The translations under genes were made by a program, and so were the position numbers. Shown here piece after piece: positions 1 through 9,060 of a DNA stretch of 64,000 nt (position 1 is its first letter; each line of letters begins with the position of its first letter). The notes under the pieces are model-generated. The model was not told the origin of the DNA and searched no databases. It saw only the letters and a list, made by a program, of their open reading frames with translations. The DNA comes from Pikeienuella piscinae (GTDB lineage Bacteria > Pseudomonadota > Alphaproteobacteria > Rhodobacterales > Rhodobacteraceae), in the NCBI RefSeq assembly GCF_011044155.1, contig NZ_CP049056.1:3848001-3912000 (forward strand). The letters are read 5' to 3'.

Positions 1-978
1 GAAATTCGCTAGCGCGCGAAGGATCTCGATCACCGACGGGCCGATGAGGATCAGCATCAGGGGCGGAACCGTGAAGAACATCGTGCCAAGCGTCAGTTTG
101 GTCGGTAGGGTGTTCGCCTTCTCCTCGGCCCGCATCAGACGCTTGTCGCGCATCTCCGCCGCGTAGATCCTGAGCGCGGAGGAGACCGAGGTGCCATAGG
201 TCGCCGATTGCACCAGAACGGTGACGAAAGCGGAAATGTCGGAGACGCCCGCCCTGTCGGCGAAATCCCTGAGCACCTGCGCCCGGTCCTTGCCGGCCCG
301 CATCTCCGTGGCGATGATGTGCAGTTCCTCCGCCAGCGCGCCGTGCGACTGTCTGATCTCGGATGAGACGCGGAGAATCGACTGGTCGAGCGACTGTCCC
401 GCCTCGACGCAGACCAGCATCAGGTCGAGCGCGTCCGGAAAGCCGTCCGCGAGCTCCCCTTGACGGCGTTGGCGCTGGCGCGCGATCCACCAGGGCGGCG
501 CGAGATAGCCGAAGATGCCGGCCAGGCTGGACGCCACCACCAGCCGCACCGGATCGGGCTGGGGCTGCGCGATGGAGATCACCAGAAGAACGAAAGTGAC
601 CATGCCCACGGTCAGCGCGGCCCGCGTCAGGTAGAACACCCGCACGGCGGAGCGCGATCTGTAGCCGGCCCGAAGAAGCCGGGCGCGGACTTCGGAAAGC
701 TGCCCCTCGTCCGAAGGTTCGAGATAGGGCGCAAGCGCTTCGAAACGCACTTTTTCGCGGTCGAGCCGGAGCGATTCCGCGCCGCCTGAAAGTTCGCTCG
801 GCTCTTCGCCCCCGTCCAGCCGGTCGAGCCTCGCCAACGGATCCACAGGGCGGCGGAACAGAATCGCCAGCGCCGTCAGCGCCAGGATCAGCCCGAGCGC
901 GGCGATTGCGTAGAACGGCCCGGAAGGGCCGAGAAGATCGACCGCGCGATCCCAGGCGAGGTCGAAGAACGCGCGCAT
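1..978 (-). CDS. tadC: Tad pilus inner-membrane platform protein TadC (cut by window edge)
   Basis: This frame is open from an ATG at 978 to the left edge, giving 326 codons without a stop. TadC is normally about 325 residues, so only the last few residues are missing. The N-terminus is one hydrophobic segment, followed by a soluble stretch and then the T2SS-F type domain with further membrane helices near the C-terminus. TadB and TadC together form the cytoplasmic-membrane platform on which the TadA ATPase drives Flp pilus assembly. It starts one base after the stop of the upstream tadB gene, which fits a co-translated pair. Identity rests on the family pattern and on its place as last gene of the visible tad operon. 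Confidence 0.88.
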   Translation of the reverse strand, partial: MRAFFDLAWDRAVDLLGPSGPFYAIAALGLILALTALAILFRRPVDPLARLDRLDGGEEPSELSGGAESLRLDREKVRFEALAPYLEPSDEGQLSEVRARLLRAGYRSRSAVRVFYLTRAALTVGMVTFVLLVISIAQPQPDPVRLVVASSLAGIFGYLAPPWWIARQRQRRQGELADGFPDALDLMLVCVEAGQSLDQSILRVSSEIRQSHGALAEELHIIATEMRAGKDRAQVLRDFADRAGVSDISAFVTVLVQSATYGTSVSSALRIYAAEMRDKRLMRAEEKANTLPTKLTLGTMFFTVPPLMLILIGPSVIEILRALANF

Positions 979-979
979 G

Positions 980-1939
980 TCAGACCCTGATATTCACCAT
1001 CCAGCGCATGAAAAAGACGTTCACGACCAGAAGGATGGTGACAATTGCAGCGCCGGGCGCGAAGAGCGGATGATCTGACACCCGGTCATAGTAATCCGGC
1101 TGCACGATCTGCACCAGCAAGAGCGCGATGATTGGAAATATCGAGAGAAACCAACCCGACCAGCGCGCCTCCGCGGTGATCGCGGCGACTTTGCGGAAAA
1201 GTTTGAACCTGGCGCGCACAACCTGGCTGAGCCCGTCGAGGATCTCCGCGAGGTTGCCGCCCGATTGCACCTGGATCGTGACCGCGACGGCGAGATAGCG
1301 CAGATCCGGCACATCCACGCGCGCCGCCAGCCTGTCAAGGCTTTCGGTCACCGGCATGCCGTAGGCGTTCTCGTCGGAGATCACGCCGAATTCTGTCCCG
1401 AGCGGGTCGGGCATTTCCTGCGCGATGATGCCGATGGCGGCGGTGAACGGATGGCCGATCCGAAGGCTTCTGACGATGAGATCGATCGCGTCGGGCAATT
1501 GCTCCTCGAAAAGCTGCAACCGCCGCTTGGCGCGGTTGCGCAGCCAGAGGAAGACCGTCGCATAGCCGAGCGCCAGCGCCACCGCGAGGCGAACGACGAG
1601 CGACGCCGAAGTGCCGATGGAGAACACGATGAAGGCGACGGCGGCGATCGCCGCCATGATGGCTACGATGGTTGTCGGCGCGATGGCGATATTCGCCTGC
1701 GCCGCCTTGTGAAAGACGATGGAGAGGAGAGGAACTCCGCGCGCGTTCTGATGGCGCTCGCGCTCCTTCCTGAGCTTGACCAGCACCTCCTCTCGGTCCG
1801 CGCCCTGCTGAAGCATCCTGAGCCGCCGGTTCACCTTAGACTCGCGGCTGTGGCTCTTGCCGTAGATCAGCAGGTAGACGCCCTCGACGATCATCAGGAC
1901 GCCGATGAAGATCATCGCATAGAGAAGCGGGCCCAGCAT
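980..1939 (-). CDS. tadB: Tad pilus inner-membrane platform protein TadB
   Basis: A 319-residue membrane protein with an N-terminal hydrophobic segment (about residues 5-25), a charged cytoplasmic linker rich in Arg and Glu, two adjacent hydrophobic segments (about 85-135), a soluble T2SS-F domain containing LPDAIDLIVRSLRIGHPF, and two C-terminal helices. This is the TadB/GspF architecture. It probably pairs with TadC to form the platform for pilus extrusion. The gene lies 6 bases after the tadA stop and just before tadC, so the three are almost certainly one transcription unit. Confidence 0.92.
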   Translation of the reverse strand: MLGPLLYAMIFIGVLMIVEGVYLLIYGKSHSRESKVNRRLRMLQQGADREEVLVKLRKERERHQNARGVPLLSIVFHKAAQANIAIAPTTIVAIMAAIAAVAFIVFSIGTSASLVVRLAVALALGYATVFLWLRNRAKRRLQLFEEQLPDAIDLIVRSLRIGHPFTAAIGIIAQEMPDPLGTEFGVISDENAYGMPVTESLDRLAARVDVPDLRYLAVAVTIQVQSGGNLAEILDGLSQVVRARFKLFRKVAAITAEARWSGWFLSIFPIIALLLVQIVQPDYYDRVSDHPLFAPGAAIVTILLVVNVFFMRWMVNIRV

Positions 1940-1945
1940 CGCTCC

Positions 1946-3355
1946 TCAGCCCGCCTTGCGCCCGGCGGGGATGAAAATGTCTTGCGGGAGCTTGATGCCC
2001 CACCGCGCGAACCGCTCCGCGAAATGCGAGCGGATCCCGGTCGCGGTGAATTCGCCGATCACGCTGCCGTCGTCGCCGATCGTCTGCTGGTCGAAGCGGA
2101 AAATCTCCTGCATCGTGACGATGTCGCCGTCCATCCCGGTAATCTCCTGTATCGAGACCATGCGCCGCGCGCCGTCGGACAGCCGCGAAACCTGGACGAC
2201 AACCTGGATGGCGGCGGCGATCTGCGTGCGCACCGCCTTCATCGGCATGTCGATCCCCGACATCGAGACCATGTTCTCGACCCGGCCGAGCGCGTCACGC
2301 GGGTTGTTGGCGTGGATCGTGGTCATCGAGCCGTCATGGCCGGTGTTCATCGCCTGCAGCATGTCCAGAACCTCGCCGCCGCGAACCTCGCCGACGATGA
2401 TCCGATCCGGTCGCATCCGGAGCGCGTTGCGCAGAAGGTCGCGCTGGTTGATCTCGCCTTTGCCCTCAATATTCGGCGGCCGGCTCTCCATCCGTCCCAC
2501 GTGCATCTGCTGCAACTGCAACTCGGCGGTATCCTCGATCGTGACGATGCGCTCGTTGTTGGCGATGAACGCCGAAAGCGCGTTCAGGTTCGTCGTTTTT
2601 CCCGACCCGGTTCCGCCCGAGACGAGGACGTTCAGCCGCGTGCTGACGACCGCCTGAAGATACTGCGCCATGTGGCCGGAGAGCGTGCCGAACTCGATCA
2701 GTTTTTCAATATCGAACGGTGTGCGCGAGAATTTGCGAATCGAGAGGAGCGGTCCGTCCACGGCGCATGGAGGGATCATCGCGTTGACGCGGCTTCCGTC
2801 CTTCAGGCGCGCATCGACCCAGGGCTGGCTCTCGTCCACCCGTCGGCCCACCGCCGAAACGATCTTGTCGATCACCCGCATCAGGTGCCGCTCGTCCTTG
2901 AACTGCACTTCGGTCAGCTCCAGCCGGCCGAACCGTTCGACGAAGCACTGCTCATGGGTGTTCACGAGTATGTCGGTGACGGTCGGATCCTTCAGCAGCG
3001 GTTCCAGCGGGCCGAGCCCCGTGACCTCGTCGACCAGCGCGTTCACCAGCGACTCGAACTCCTGCGCGTTGACGACGACGCCGATATCGGTCAGCGTTTC
3101 GCGGCTGATCGCGGCGATCTCCTGGCGCAGATCGGCGATTGGCGCATCCTCGATCGCGCCGAGATTGAGGCTCTCGAGAAGCCGCTGGTGGATCGTGACG
3201 CGAAGATCCAGAAGGCGCCGCCGTCGCCGCGCGTCGGCCTGCTCCTCGCTCGTCGGGCGCCGCGCCGCGGGCGGTTTCATGGCGACCGCAGGGGTGACGG
3301 GCTCCGGCTGTGGCCGCGCAGGCGGGGTCTGCGTCGTGCGGTATTTCTTGAACAT
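1946..3355 (-). CDS. tadA: Tad pilus assembly ATPase TadA/CpaF
   Basis: This 469-residue protein is a GspE/VirB11-type secretion ATPase. The Walker A motif GGTGSGKTT lies a little past the middle, followed by an Asp-box/Walker B region (IVGEVRGGEVLDML) and the TTIHANNPRDAL stretch typical of CpaF/TadA. The N-terminal third is a charged helical region and an N2-type domain. It powers Flp pilin polymerisation from the cytoplasmic face of the inner membrane. It begins 2 bases after the stop of cpaE and runs into tadB, so it is in the same operon. Length is normal for CpaF. Confidence 0.96.
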   Translation of the reverse strand: MFKKYRTTQTPPARPQPEPVTPAVAMKPPAARRPTSEEQADARRRRRLLDLRVTIHQRLLESLNLGAIEDAPIADLRQEIAAISRETLTDIGVVVNAQEFESLVNALVDEVTGLGPLEPLLKDPTVTDILVNTHEQCFVERFGRLELTEVQFKDERHLMRVIDKIVSAVGRRVDESQPWVDARLKDGSRVNAMIPPCAVDGPLLSIRKFSRTPFDIEKLIEFGTLSGHMAQYLQAVVSTRLNVLVSGGTGSGKTTNLNALSAFIANNERIVTIEDTAELQLQQMHVGRMESRPPNIEGKGEINQRDLLRNALRMRPDRIIVGEVRGGEVLDMLQAMNTGHDGSMTTIHANNPRDALGRVENMVSMSGIDMPMKAVRTQIAAAIQVVVQVSRLSDGARRMVSIQEITGMDGDIVTMQEIFRFDQQTIGDDGSVIGEFTATGIRSHFAERFARWGIKLPQDIFIPAGRKAG

Positions 3356-3357
3356 CG

Positions 3358-4581
3358 CTATTTCGCCCCTCCGGTTTCGGCGCGCGCGGCGGCGGCTGCG
3401 GACTTGACCAGCCCGCGCGCGATGCGCCGGATTTCCTTTCTGAGCGCGTTCCCCTTGGCGGCGCGCGCCAGCGGCGCGCCTTGATCGCAGGCGGCGGTGA
3501 TCTGCTTGCCGCCATCCGGCAGGCGGGCTGCGAAATCCACGCTGAGGCTCTGCTCCAGCCGCCGCGCGCGGGACCGACCGCTCATGTCCGTGAAGGTCGG
3601 CGCCCGGTTGAGCACGACCGATATGTTCTCGACGGGAAGATCCTCCGCCTTCAGGGCGCGCAGAAATCTCAGCATGTTCTGCGCGCTGCGCATGTCTGTC
3701 TGCATGACCGCGAAAAAGGTTTCCGCTTCAGTAAGCACCAGGTCCGACCAATGGGTCAGCGTCTGCGGCAGGTCAATGAATATGAAGTCGTAATTCGCGC
3801 GGGCGAGGCCCAGCATCGTGCGCACGTCGTCCGGTCCGATGATGTCGAGCGGCAACACATCCATCGGCGCCGTAAGCACCGACATCCGCCCGGCGTATTC
3901 CGCCAGCGCCTGACTGAAGCCTTCCTCGTCGAGCGTCGAGGTGTCCGACAAAAGCTCGTAAATCGCTTCGCGCCGCGGCAGGTCGAGATAGGTGGCGACG
4001 GTGCCGTACTGGAAATTGAAATCCAGCAACGCCACCTGCTTGCCCGCCTTCGCCACTTCCAGCGCCGTCTCCCACGCGAGATTGACGCAGAATGTCGTCG
4101 CGCCGACGCCGCCGGCGGCGCCGTAGACCGCGTAGACCGAACCGTGGCGCGAAGATCCGCCGCCGAACGACGCCGAACCGCCCGAACGCAACCGCGCGAC
4201 GCTTTCGGCGAGCGCCGTCGCGGGCAGCGGCAGCGGCGCGAAATCATCCGCCCCGGCGCGCATCAGCGCATGCATTGCCGAAGGGCTGAGGCTTTCCGCG
4301 AGGAGAATCACCTTCAGTCCCACGGCCTTCGCCTGGGCGATCAACTCGCGCGCCGCCTTGATCTCCGCCTCGGCCTCGGATGTCACCCCGATGACCAGAA
4401 AACGCCCGCCCTCGGCGGCGATCTCCCGCACCGGGGCGGCGGCCATCCGAATCTCCGCCGCGATCCACGCGTTGCGCCCGAACGCCGCATCAAGTTGCGG
4501 CTCAAGCGCCGCCGGGCCGTCTCCGCCGATGAAAGAGACGACGGCGTCCGCCTGCGTCTCCCGGTTTCTTCTCAGCAGCAC
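3358..4581 (-). CDS. cpaE: Pilus localisation ATPase-like protein CpaE/TadZ
   Basis: A 407-residue protein with an N-terminal receiver-like domain (about 1-130, with the LMRAGADDFAPLPL stretch) and a C-terminal MinD/ParA-like domain. The deviant P-loop reads GAAGGVGATT: the signature lysine of the ParA motif is replaced by alanine, as is known for some CpaE proteins, so ATP turnover may be weak or absent. The family places the Tad machine at the cell pole. A later D-L-P motif (IFIDLPQTLTHW) matches the Walker B region. It lies between the TadE-like pilin genes and tadA. Confidence 0.9.
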   Translation of the reverse strand: MLLRRNRETQADAVVSFIGGDGPAALEPQLDAAFGRNAWIAAEIRMAAAPVREIAAEGGRFLVIGVTSEAEAEIKAARELIAQAKAVGLKVILLAESLSPSAMHALMRAGADDFAPLPLPATALAESVARLRSGGSASFGGGSSRHGSVYAVYGAAGGVGATTFCVNLAWETALEVAKAGKQVALLDFNFQYGTVATYLDLPRREAIYELLSDTSTLDEEGFSQALAEYAGRMSVLTAPMDVLPLDIIGPDDVRTMLGLARANYDFIFIDLPQTLTHWSDLVLTEAETFFAVMQTDMRSAQNMLRFLRALKAEDLPVENISVVLNRAPTFTDMSGRSRARRLEQSLSVDFAARLPDGGKQITAACDQGAPLARAAKGNALRKEIRRIARGLVKSAAAAARAETGGAK

Positions 4582-4630
4582 ATCCGCTCCTTCGGGTCCG
4601 CCGTTTCCACGATAGCCGATTTGTCTCGCT

Positions 4631-5230
4631 TCAGTTCGTCGAACTGAGGTCTTCGGCGATCGCGGAGGCCGCCACGGCCGGCAGATTCAATTCTCGCGAC
4701 GTATCTTCGCCCGAACCGAAGGCGAGATTAAAGAAGAATTGCAGAAAAAACGGTCGCTCCCGAATCGAAACTTCGACGATCGGGGTGAACGGCCCGCCGG
4801 CGAATCCCAGCGCGCCATAGGAATAGGTGACCGTGAGGTCGCTCGGATCGAGCAGATAGGCGACCCGGGCGACCTCGTCGAAGACTTGCGCGAAGGCCGT
4901 GGCGTCGCAGTCGCCGGTGAGATTGTCGCCGGAGCAGGTCCACGGGCCGTCTGCGGGCGCAAGGCAGGCGCCGAGCGCGCAGGGGTCGCCGGCCGAGAAG
5001 CCGGAGTCTGGCGCGAGCTCGTTGACCGCCGGCAGGGCCGTGTTGACCGGATCGCGCACCGCCGCGATTCGCGCGCCGAGTTCGACGGCCTTCTGCGCGG
5101 TCAGCGCGAAATGATAGGCGAGGGCGATCTGGAAGGAGAGGAACACGAGCGCGATGAGCGGCAGCAGCAGAATCACATATTCGATCGAAGCCGCGCCCGC
5201 GACATTCCTCAGGAAGCGCCGCGCGCTCAT
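4631..5230 (-). CDS. TadE-like minor pilin
   Basis: The 199-residue product starts with a short basic leader, then GAASIEYVILLLPLIALVF, the TadE signature: a small residue, then four residues, then Glu-Tyr, then a hydrophobic helix. The prepilin peptidase would cut just before this region. The rest is a periplasmic domain with two Cys pairs (around CALGAC and WTC...GDC) that may form disulfides. Its ATG overlaps the stop of the upstream TadE/TadF-like gene by four bases, so the two are translationally coupled. It is probably a pseudopilin of the Tad system; TadE and TadF cannot be told apart with certainty. Confidence 0.82.
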   Translation of the reverse strand: MSARRFLRNVAGAASIEYVILLLPLIALVFLSFQIALAYHFALTAQKAVELGARIAAVRDPVNTALPAVNELAPDSGFSAGDPCALGACLAPADGPWTCSGDNLTGDCDATAFAQVFDEVARVAYLLDPSDLTVTYSYGALGFAGGPFTPIVEVSIRERPFFLQFFFNLAFGSGEDTSRELNLPAVAASAIAEDLSSTN

Positions 5231-5757
5231 CGGCCGAAATACCTGACTGTATCCGCGGATGTGACGATCAGGCCCTCGATCTCCTTGAGCGCTAACCCGT
5301 CCGCCGTCTGGCGCGGCCCGCCGCCAAGCGAGAAAAGGCCAAGGATCGGGGAAGCGACGCCCGCTGCCGCGGAAAGCCCGACGGTCGCGAACCCGCCGGC
5401 TTCGTTGCTGGCGGCGCCGATCACCGGGTTCGAGATGGCCACATAAGACGTGTTGAGCCGCGATGTGATCAACTGATTGGCGACGGAGACGACGCTCGGC
5501 GGAAAGGCTTCCCCGGTTTCATCGAGCGGCGCGCGACTCAGATAGCGCGCCGCGTCGGCCACCGCGTTGTCGAGGGTCGCGCGCATCTGCAGCACGCGCC
5601 CGTATTCCGACGTCAGCACCAGCACTGCGAGAAGGATCGGAATCGAGATGACGAAATCGACGGTGACGCTGGCCGATCGATTTGCGAAGAAGCGCCGCAG
5701 CGTGCGTCCAATCCGGGCGCGCGCCGACGATTTCCGACAGCCTTCAGCAAGCGGCAT
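5227..5757 (-). CDS. TadE/TadF-like minor pilin
   Basis: This 176-residue protein has a basic N-terminus, then SASVTVDFVISIPILLAVLVL, which is a pilin-like helix with Asp-Phe in place of the usual Glu-Tyr. The remainder is an extracytoplasmic domain with no recognised catalytic motif. It sits between the OmpA-like lipoprotein gene and the other TadE-like gene, and overlaps the latter by ATGA. It is likely a second pseudopilin. The Asp-Phe variant parallels the Asp-Trp seen in the Flp pilin of the same locus. Confidence 0.78.
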   Translation of the reverse strand: MPLAEGCRKSSARARIGRTLRRFFANRSASVTVDFVISIPILLAVLVLTSEYGRVLQMRATLDNAVADAARYLSRAPLDETGEAFPPSVVSVANQLITSRLNTSYVAISNPVIGAASNEAGGFATVGLSAAAGVASPILGLFSLGGGPRQTADGLALKEIEGLIVTSADTVRYFGR

Positions 5758-5808
5758 CGCGAATCTCCAGTCAGCGCCGGCTGTGGGGCCGACGCGCTCG
5801 CGCCCTGC

Positions 5809-6462
5809 TCACCCGCCTCCGCTCGCGCTTACCGTCGTGGTGTTCGCACTGGCCGGCGGCTCGACCGTATCAGACGCGTAACGGCCATACATCAGATTCG
5901 CGCGTTCGCCATCCAGCCCGTCGCCGACATAGCCGCGCATCAGCCCGGTGATTTCGGTCACCGCCCGGCGGTTCAGCCGCTCCGGCGTCTCGCTTGGCAC
6001 GATCGGCGCGTTTTCGCCCTCGCTTTCGACCGCGTCGATGCGTCCCGGCGCGACGCCGCGATCAATCAGAACGCGCGCGGCCGCGCGGGCGCGGGTCAGG
6101 CCGAGGCCCTGATTGTAGCGTTCGCCGCCAATGAGATCGGCATGGCCGCTGATTCGCACCCTCACATCGGGATGAGCGATGAGCCACGCCGCCTGTGCGG
6201 CCAGCGCCGCGCGGGCGGGAGGGGCGAGCGCCGCACGGTTAAACGCGAAATACACCGTATCTGGCGCCGCCGCCATGAAACGTGCGCGCTCCTCCTCGAC
6301 ATATCCGGCCTGACGCAACGCCGCCGATTGCGCGATGGCGTTGTTGTGTTGCGCCGCGCCGAAGCTCGTCGCGCCGGGGGTGCGGCCGGCTTCCGACGCG
6401 CAGCCGACAAGGAAAGCGAGCATCGCGAGGCCCGAAACCGGGATGGAAAGGGGGAGCCGCAT
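5809..6462 (-). CDS. OmpA-family lipoprotein of the Tad locus
   Basis: The 217-residue product begins with a lipoprotein signal peptide ending in the lipobox LVGC (Cys at about residue 21), so it should be lipid-anchored in the outer membrane. Residues about 70-175 form an OmpA-type peptidoglycan-binding domain: VYFAFNRAAL, then RISGHADLIGGERYNQGLGLTRARAAARV. It occupies the place where other Tad loci carry the CpaD/RcpB lipoprotein, so it probably helps the secretin sit in the outer membrane and wall. That role is inferred from position. The start lies 5 bases from the secretin stop. Confidence 0.85.
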   Translation of the reverse strand: MRLPLSIPVSGLAMLAFLVGCASEAGRTPGATSFGAAQHNNAIAQSAALRQAGYVEEERARFMAAAPDTVYFAFNRAALAPPARAALAAQAAWLIAHPDVRVRISGHADLIGGERYNQGLGLTRARAAARVLIDRGVAPGRIDAVESEGENAPIVPSETPERLNRRAVTEITGLMRGYVGDGLDGERANLMYGRYASDTVEPPASANTTTVSASGGG

Positions 6463-6467
6463 CGCCG

Positions 6468-7877
6468 CTATTCCAGAACGTACCCGATAGCGCCGTCAAG
6501 CCCCTGCGCCGCAACTTCGTGCGTGGGCGAGTCGCCTTCCAGCTTGCCGAGGAGGAAGAGTTCGTCCTCGTTGGGGAGCTGCACCCTGTCGGTCGGCAGT
6601 TCAAGCTGCTCGCCATCGACCGGCGTCACGAGGACCGGGGTCACGATGATCACGAGTTCGGTCTGGTTGCGCTGGAAGTTGGCGCTGCGAAACAGTGTCC
6701 CGAGCACGGGAATGTCGCCAAGGAACGGCACCTGGCTCTTGCCGTCGGTGAAGTTCTCCTGAAGCAGTCCGGCGATCGCGATGCTCTGCCCATCGCGAAG
6801 CTCAACCGTCGTGCTTGCGCGGCGCGTCGTGAAGCCGGAGACTGAAATGCCGTTGGTGACGACCTGGATGGAGGTGTCGATCGCCGAGACCTCGGTTTCC
6901 AGCTCCAGATTGATCAGATCGTCATCGACCACGGTCGGCGTGAACGAGAGTCCGACGCCGAAGGGTTTGAATTCGACCGTGATCTCTCCGTCCTGACCGG
7001 CGATCGGAATCGGCACCTCTCCGCCGGCGAGAAACTGCGCGGTGTCGCCTGAAAGCGCCACGAGATTCGGCTCCGCCAGCGTTCTCGCGACCCCCTGCTG
7101 CTCCAGCGCGTTGAGCAATACGTCGAGGAAGACGCCGCCGGCCGAATAGATCAGGCGGCCGAGCCCGAACGCCTCCGACGGCACGCCGACGGTGTTGCCG
7201 ACCGCCCTGTCGATCGTCGTGCCCAGATTGGAGCCGGACCGGGCGACGCCGCGCACGTCGCCTCCGCCGAAGACGGCGTTGATGTTGAAGCCGAGGCTCT
7301 TCGAAGCCGAGCGCTGCATCTCCGCGAAGCGGATCTTCAGCATCACCTGCTGTGTTCCGCCGACATTCATGAGGTTGGCGACATTGTCGCCGGAATAGGC
7401 GCGGGCGAGGCTCATCGCCGTTTCGACCTTGCGCGCGCCGGAAACCGCGCCCGAAAGCACCATGCCGCCATTCGCCTCGCGCACCTCGATCGGCTCACCC
7501 GGAAGAACCTCGCGCAGACGTTGCTTGAATTCCGAAAGATCGGGTGTGACCCGCACGTCGACATTCGTGATCAGCCGGCCATTGTCGCCGAGCAGCGTCA
7601 GCGTCGTTGCGCCGGGCGCCTTGCCGAGAATGTAGATGGTCTGATCCGAGAGCGCGGCGACATCGGCGATCTCCGGGTTCGCGATCGAGACTTCGACGAA
7701 GCGCTGCGCGCTTTCGAGAACGATGGCGCGATTGATGTAAACCTTCACGTCGCCCGAAGCGGCGCCGCGGGCGACCCTCAGAACATTGTTCGCAGCCTGT
7801 GCGGAAACGGCGCTGGGCGCGGCGCTCGCCAGCGCCGTAACCATCAGTATCGTCGTGACAATTCCGCGAGCGCGCAT
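6468..7877 (-). CDS. cpaC: Tad secretin CpaC/RcpA
   Basis: This outer-membrane secretin forms the pore for the Flp pilus. I chose the ATG at 7877, which gives 469 residues and puts a signal peptide (IVTTILMVTALASAAPSAVSA) at the N-terminus; the frame is open 25 codons further upstream but that extension is charged and looks like leader. An N-terminal pilus/secretin domain binds the region YINRAIVLESAQRFVEVSIAN, then a BON-like segment, then the secretin core with VPFLGDIPVLGTLFR near the C-terminus, the hallmark of the family. It follows cpaB in the operon. Confidence 0.94.
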   Translation of the reverse strand: MRARGIVTTILMVTALASAAPSAVSAQAANNVLRVARGAASGDVKVYINRAIVLESAQRFVEVSIANPEIADVAALSDQTIYILGKAPGATTLTLLGDNGRLITNVDVRVTPDLSEFKQRLREVLPGEPIEVREANGGMVLSGAVSGARKVETAMSLARAYSGDNVANLMNVGGTQQVMLKIRFAEMQRSASKSLGFNINAVFGGGDVRGVARSGSNLGTTIDRAVGNTVGVPSEAFGLGRLIYSAGGVFLDVLLNALEQQGVARTLAEPNLVALSGDTAQFLAGGEVPIPIAGQDGEITVEFKPFGVGLSFTPTVVDDDLINLELETEVSAIDTSIQVVTNGISVSGFTTRRASTTVELRDGQSIAIAGLLQENFTDGKSQVPFLGDIPVLGTLFRSANFQRNQTELVIIVTPVLVTPVDGEQLELPTDRVQLPNEDELFLLGKLEGDSPTHEVAAQGLDGAIGYVLE

Positions 7878-7987
7878 GGCGCAGACCCCGTTTCCCGCAC
7901 GCCCGATGCGCGCGCCTAACGGCCACTCTACGGATAGAAAGATAAAACGCAAGCAAAACTATGAGTTAGGATGCGTTCTTAATGTAT

Positions 7988-8845
7988 CTATTCAGTTTTC
8001 GGCGCGGGAGCGACATCGTCGCAGATCAGGTCGATTCCCTTCCGCACGCACAGATTCTTCACCGGCGGCGCGGGCTGGCTGGCTGCGCTTCGCGTGACGA
8101 TGTCATCGATGTCTATCGGCTTCGACTCCACCGTCGTCGCGTCTTCGTCGATCTGGCGCAGGCTGAGTGAGATGCGGCCGAGTTGCTGCGCGAGCGCCAG
8201 CTTCTGCGCGTCATCCAGCGTTACCTCCACCGTTGCGGTGCGGGCGACGCGTGCGCGGTTCGAATCCTGCCCGGCGAACTGGTCGACCGCGATCACCTTG
8301 ACGTTCTGCATGATGAGGTTCGTCGTAAGCCCATCCTTGTCGCTACGGGTCAGGAACACGTCGACCCGATCGTTCGGCAGCAGGAATCCGGCGACGCCTG
8401 AGACCGTATCGATACGGAGAGTGAAGGCCCGCATTCCCGGCGTAAGCTGGGCGGAAATCATCGCCTGCTCGCCAAACCCCGTTACCTTGGTTCTGAGAAC
8501 CGGATCGCTCGGCTCCATCGCGCGCAAAACGATGCGCGCGCCGCTGTCCTCCTCCGCGCCGAAAAGCTCTTCCATCGTGGCGAAGCCGTTGGCGGGCGCT
8601 GCTTCCTGCGGAAACTTGACCACTTTCACCGCGTCCGCGTTCAGCGTTTCACCATAGCGCAGCGCCCTGGCGGCGACGATTATCGGCGTGGTCTCGATCT
8701 GTGGCTCTGCGACTGGCGCAGCCGCATCGGCTGCCTGCTGCGCCAGCGCAGCTTCGATTGCGGCGTACCGTTCCGAAGCGAAAAACACCGCGCCGCCGGC
8801 AAGGGCGACACCGAATATCAGGATGATCAGCGCGACAACTCGCAT
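7988..8845 (-). CDS. cpaB: Flp pilus assembly protein CpaB/RcpC
   Basis: I chose the ATG at 8845 (285 residues) rather than the upstream GTG at 8923, because this start puts a membrane helix (VVALIILIFGVALAGGAVFF) at the N-terminus and has purine-rich sequence in front. A SAF domain follows (IIVAARALRYGETLNADAVK and the FPQEAAP region), then the RcpC-type C-terminal part with GVAGFLLPNDRVDVFLT. The family works with the secretin in the periplasm and may contact cell-wall sugars. It is the second gene after flp in the operon. Confidence 0.92.
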   Translation of the reverse strand: MRVVALIILIFGVALAGGAVFFASERYAAIEAALAQQAADAAAPVAEPQIETTPIIVAARALRYGETLNADAVKVVKFPQEAAPANGFATMEELFGAEEDSGARIVLRAMEPSDPVLRTKVTGFGEQAMISAQLTPGMRAFTLRIDTVSGVAGFLLPNDRVDVFLTRSDKDGLTTNLIMQNVKVIAVDQFAGQDSNRARVARTATVEVTLDDAQKLALAQQLGRISLSLRQIDEDATTVESKPIDIDDIVTRSAASQPAPPVKNLCVRKGIDLICDDVAPAPKTE

Positions 8846-8929
8846 GGAACGCCCCTGCTTCCTCTTAACCCAAAACACCGTGATCCTGAGCCGCCACCGG
8901 CGCCGCAGAATCCCGCAAGTCACTCCTCA

Positions 8930-8972
8930 TGCGGTTGCATTTTAAACAAAATTGTGGCAAAAAGACGAGCGA
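8930..8972 (-). terminator. Possible weak terminator/attenuator between flp and cpaB
   Basis: On the minus strand downstream of flp the sequence CGAG-GTTTCG-CTCG can form a short four-base-pair hairpin, followed directly by TCTTTTT. This would allow much more flp than cpaB-tadC transcript, as is usual for a major pilin. The stem is short, so the call is tentative. Confidence 0.3.
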
Positions 8973-9060
8973 AACCTCGGGTAATGAACCGTGCCGCGCT
9001 ATCGGCCGTCATGGTTGAGCAGTGACGCCATGGCTTGCCGCCTGGTCACAAGCCGCGTCC

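Noticed and set aside
1265-3484. A 739-codon plus-strand frame opposite tadB and tadA
   Set aside because: It is antisense to well-supported Tad genes and has shadow-type composition with no recognisable domain.
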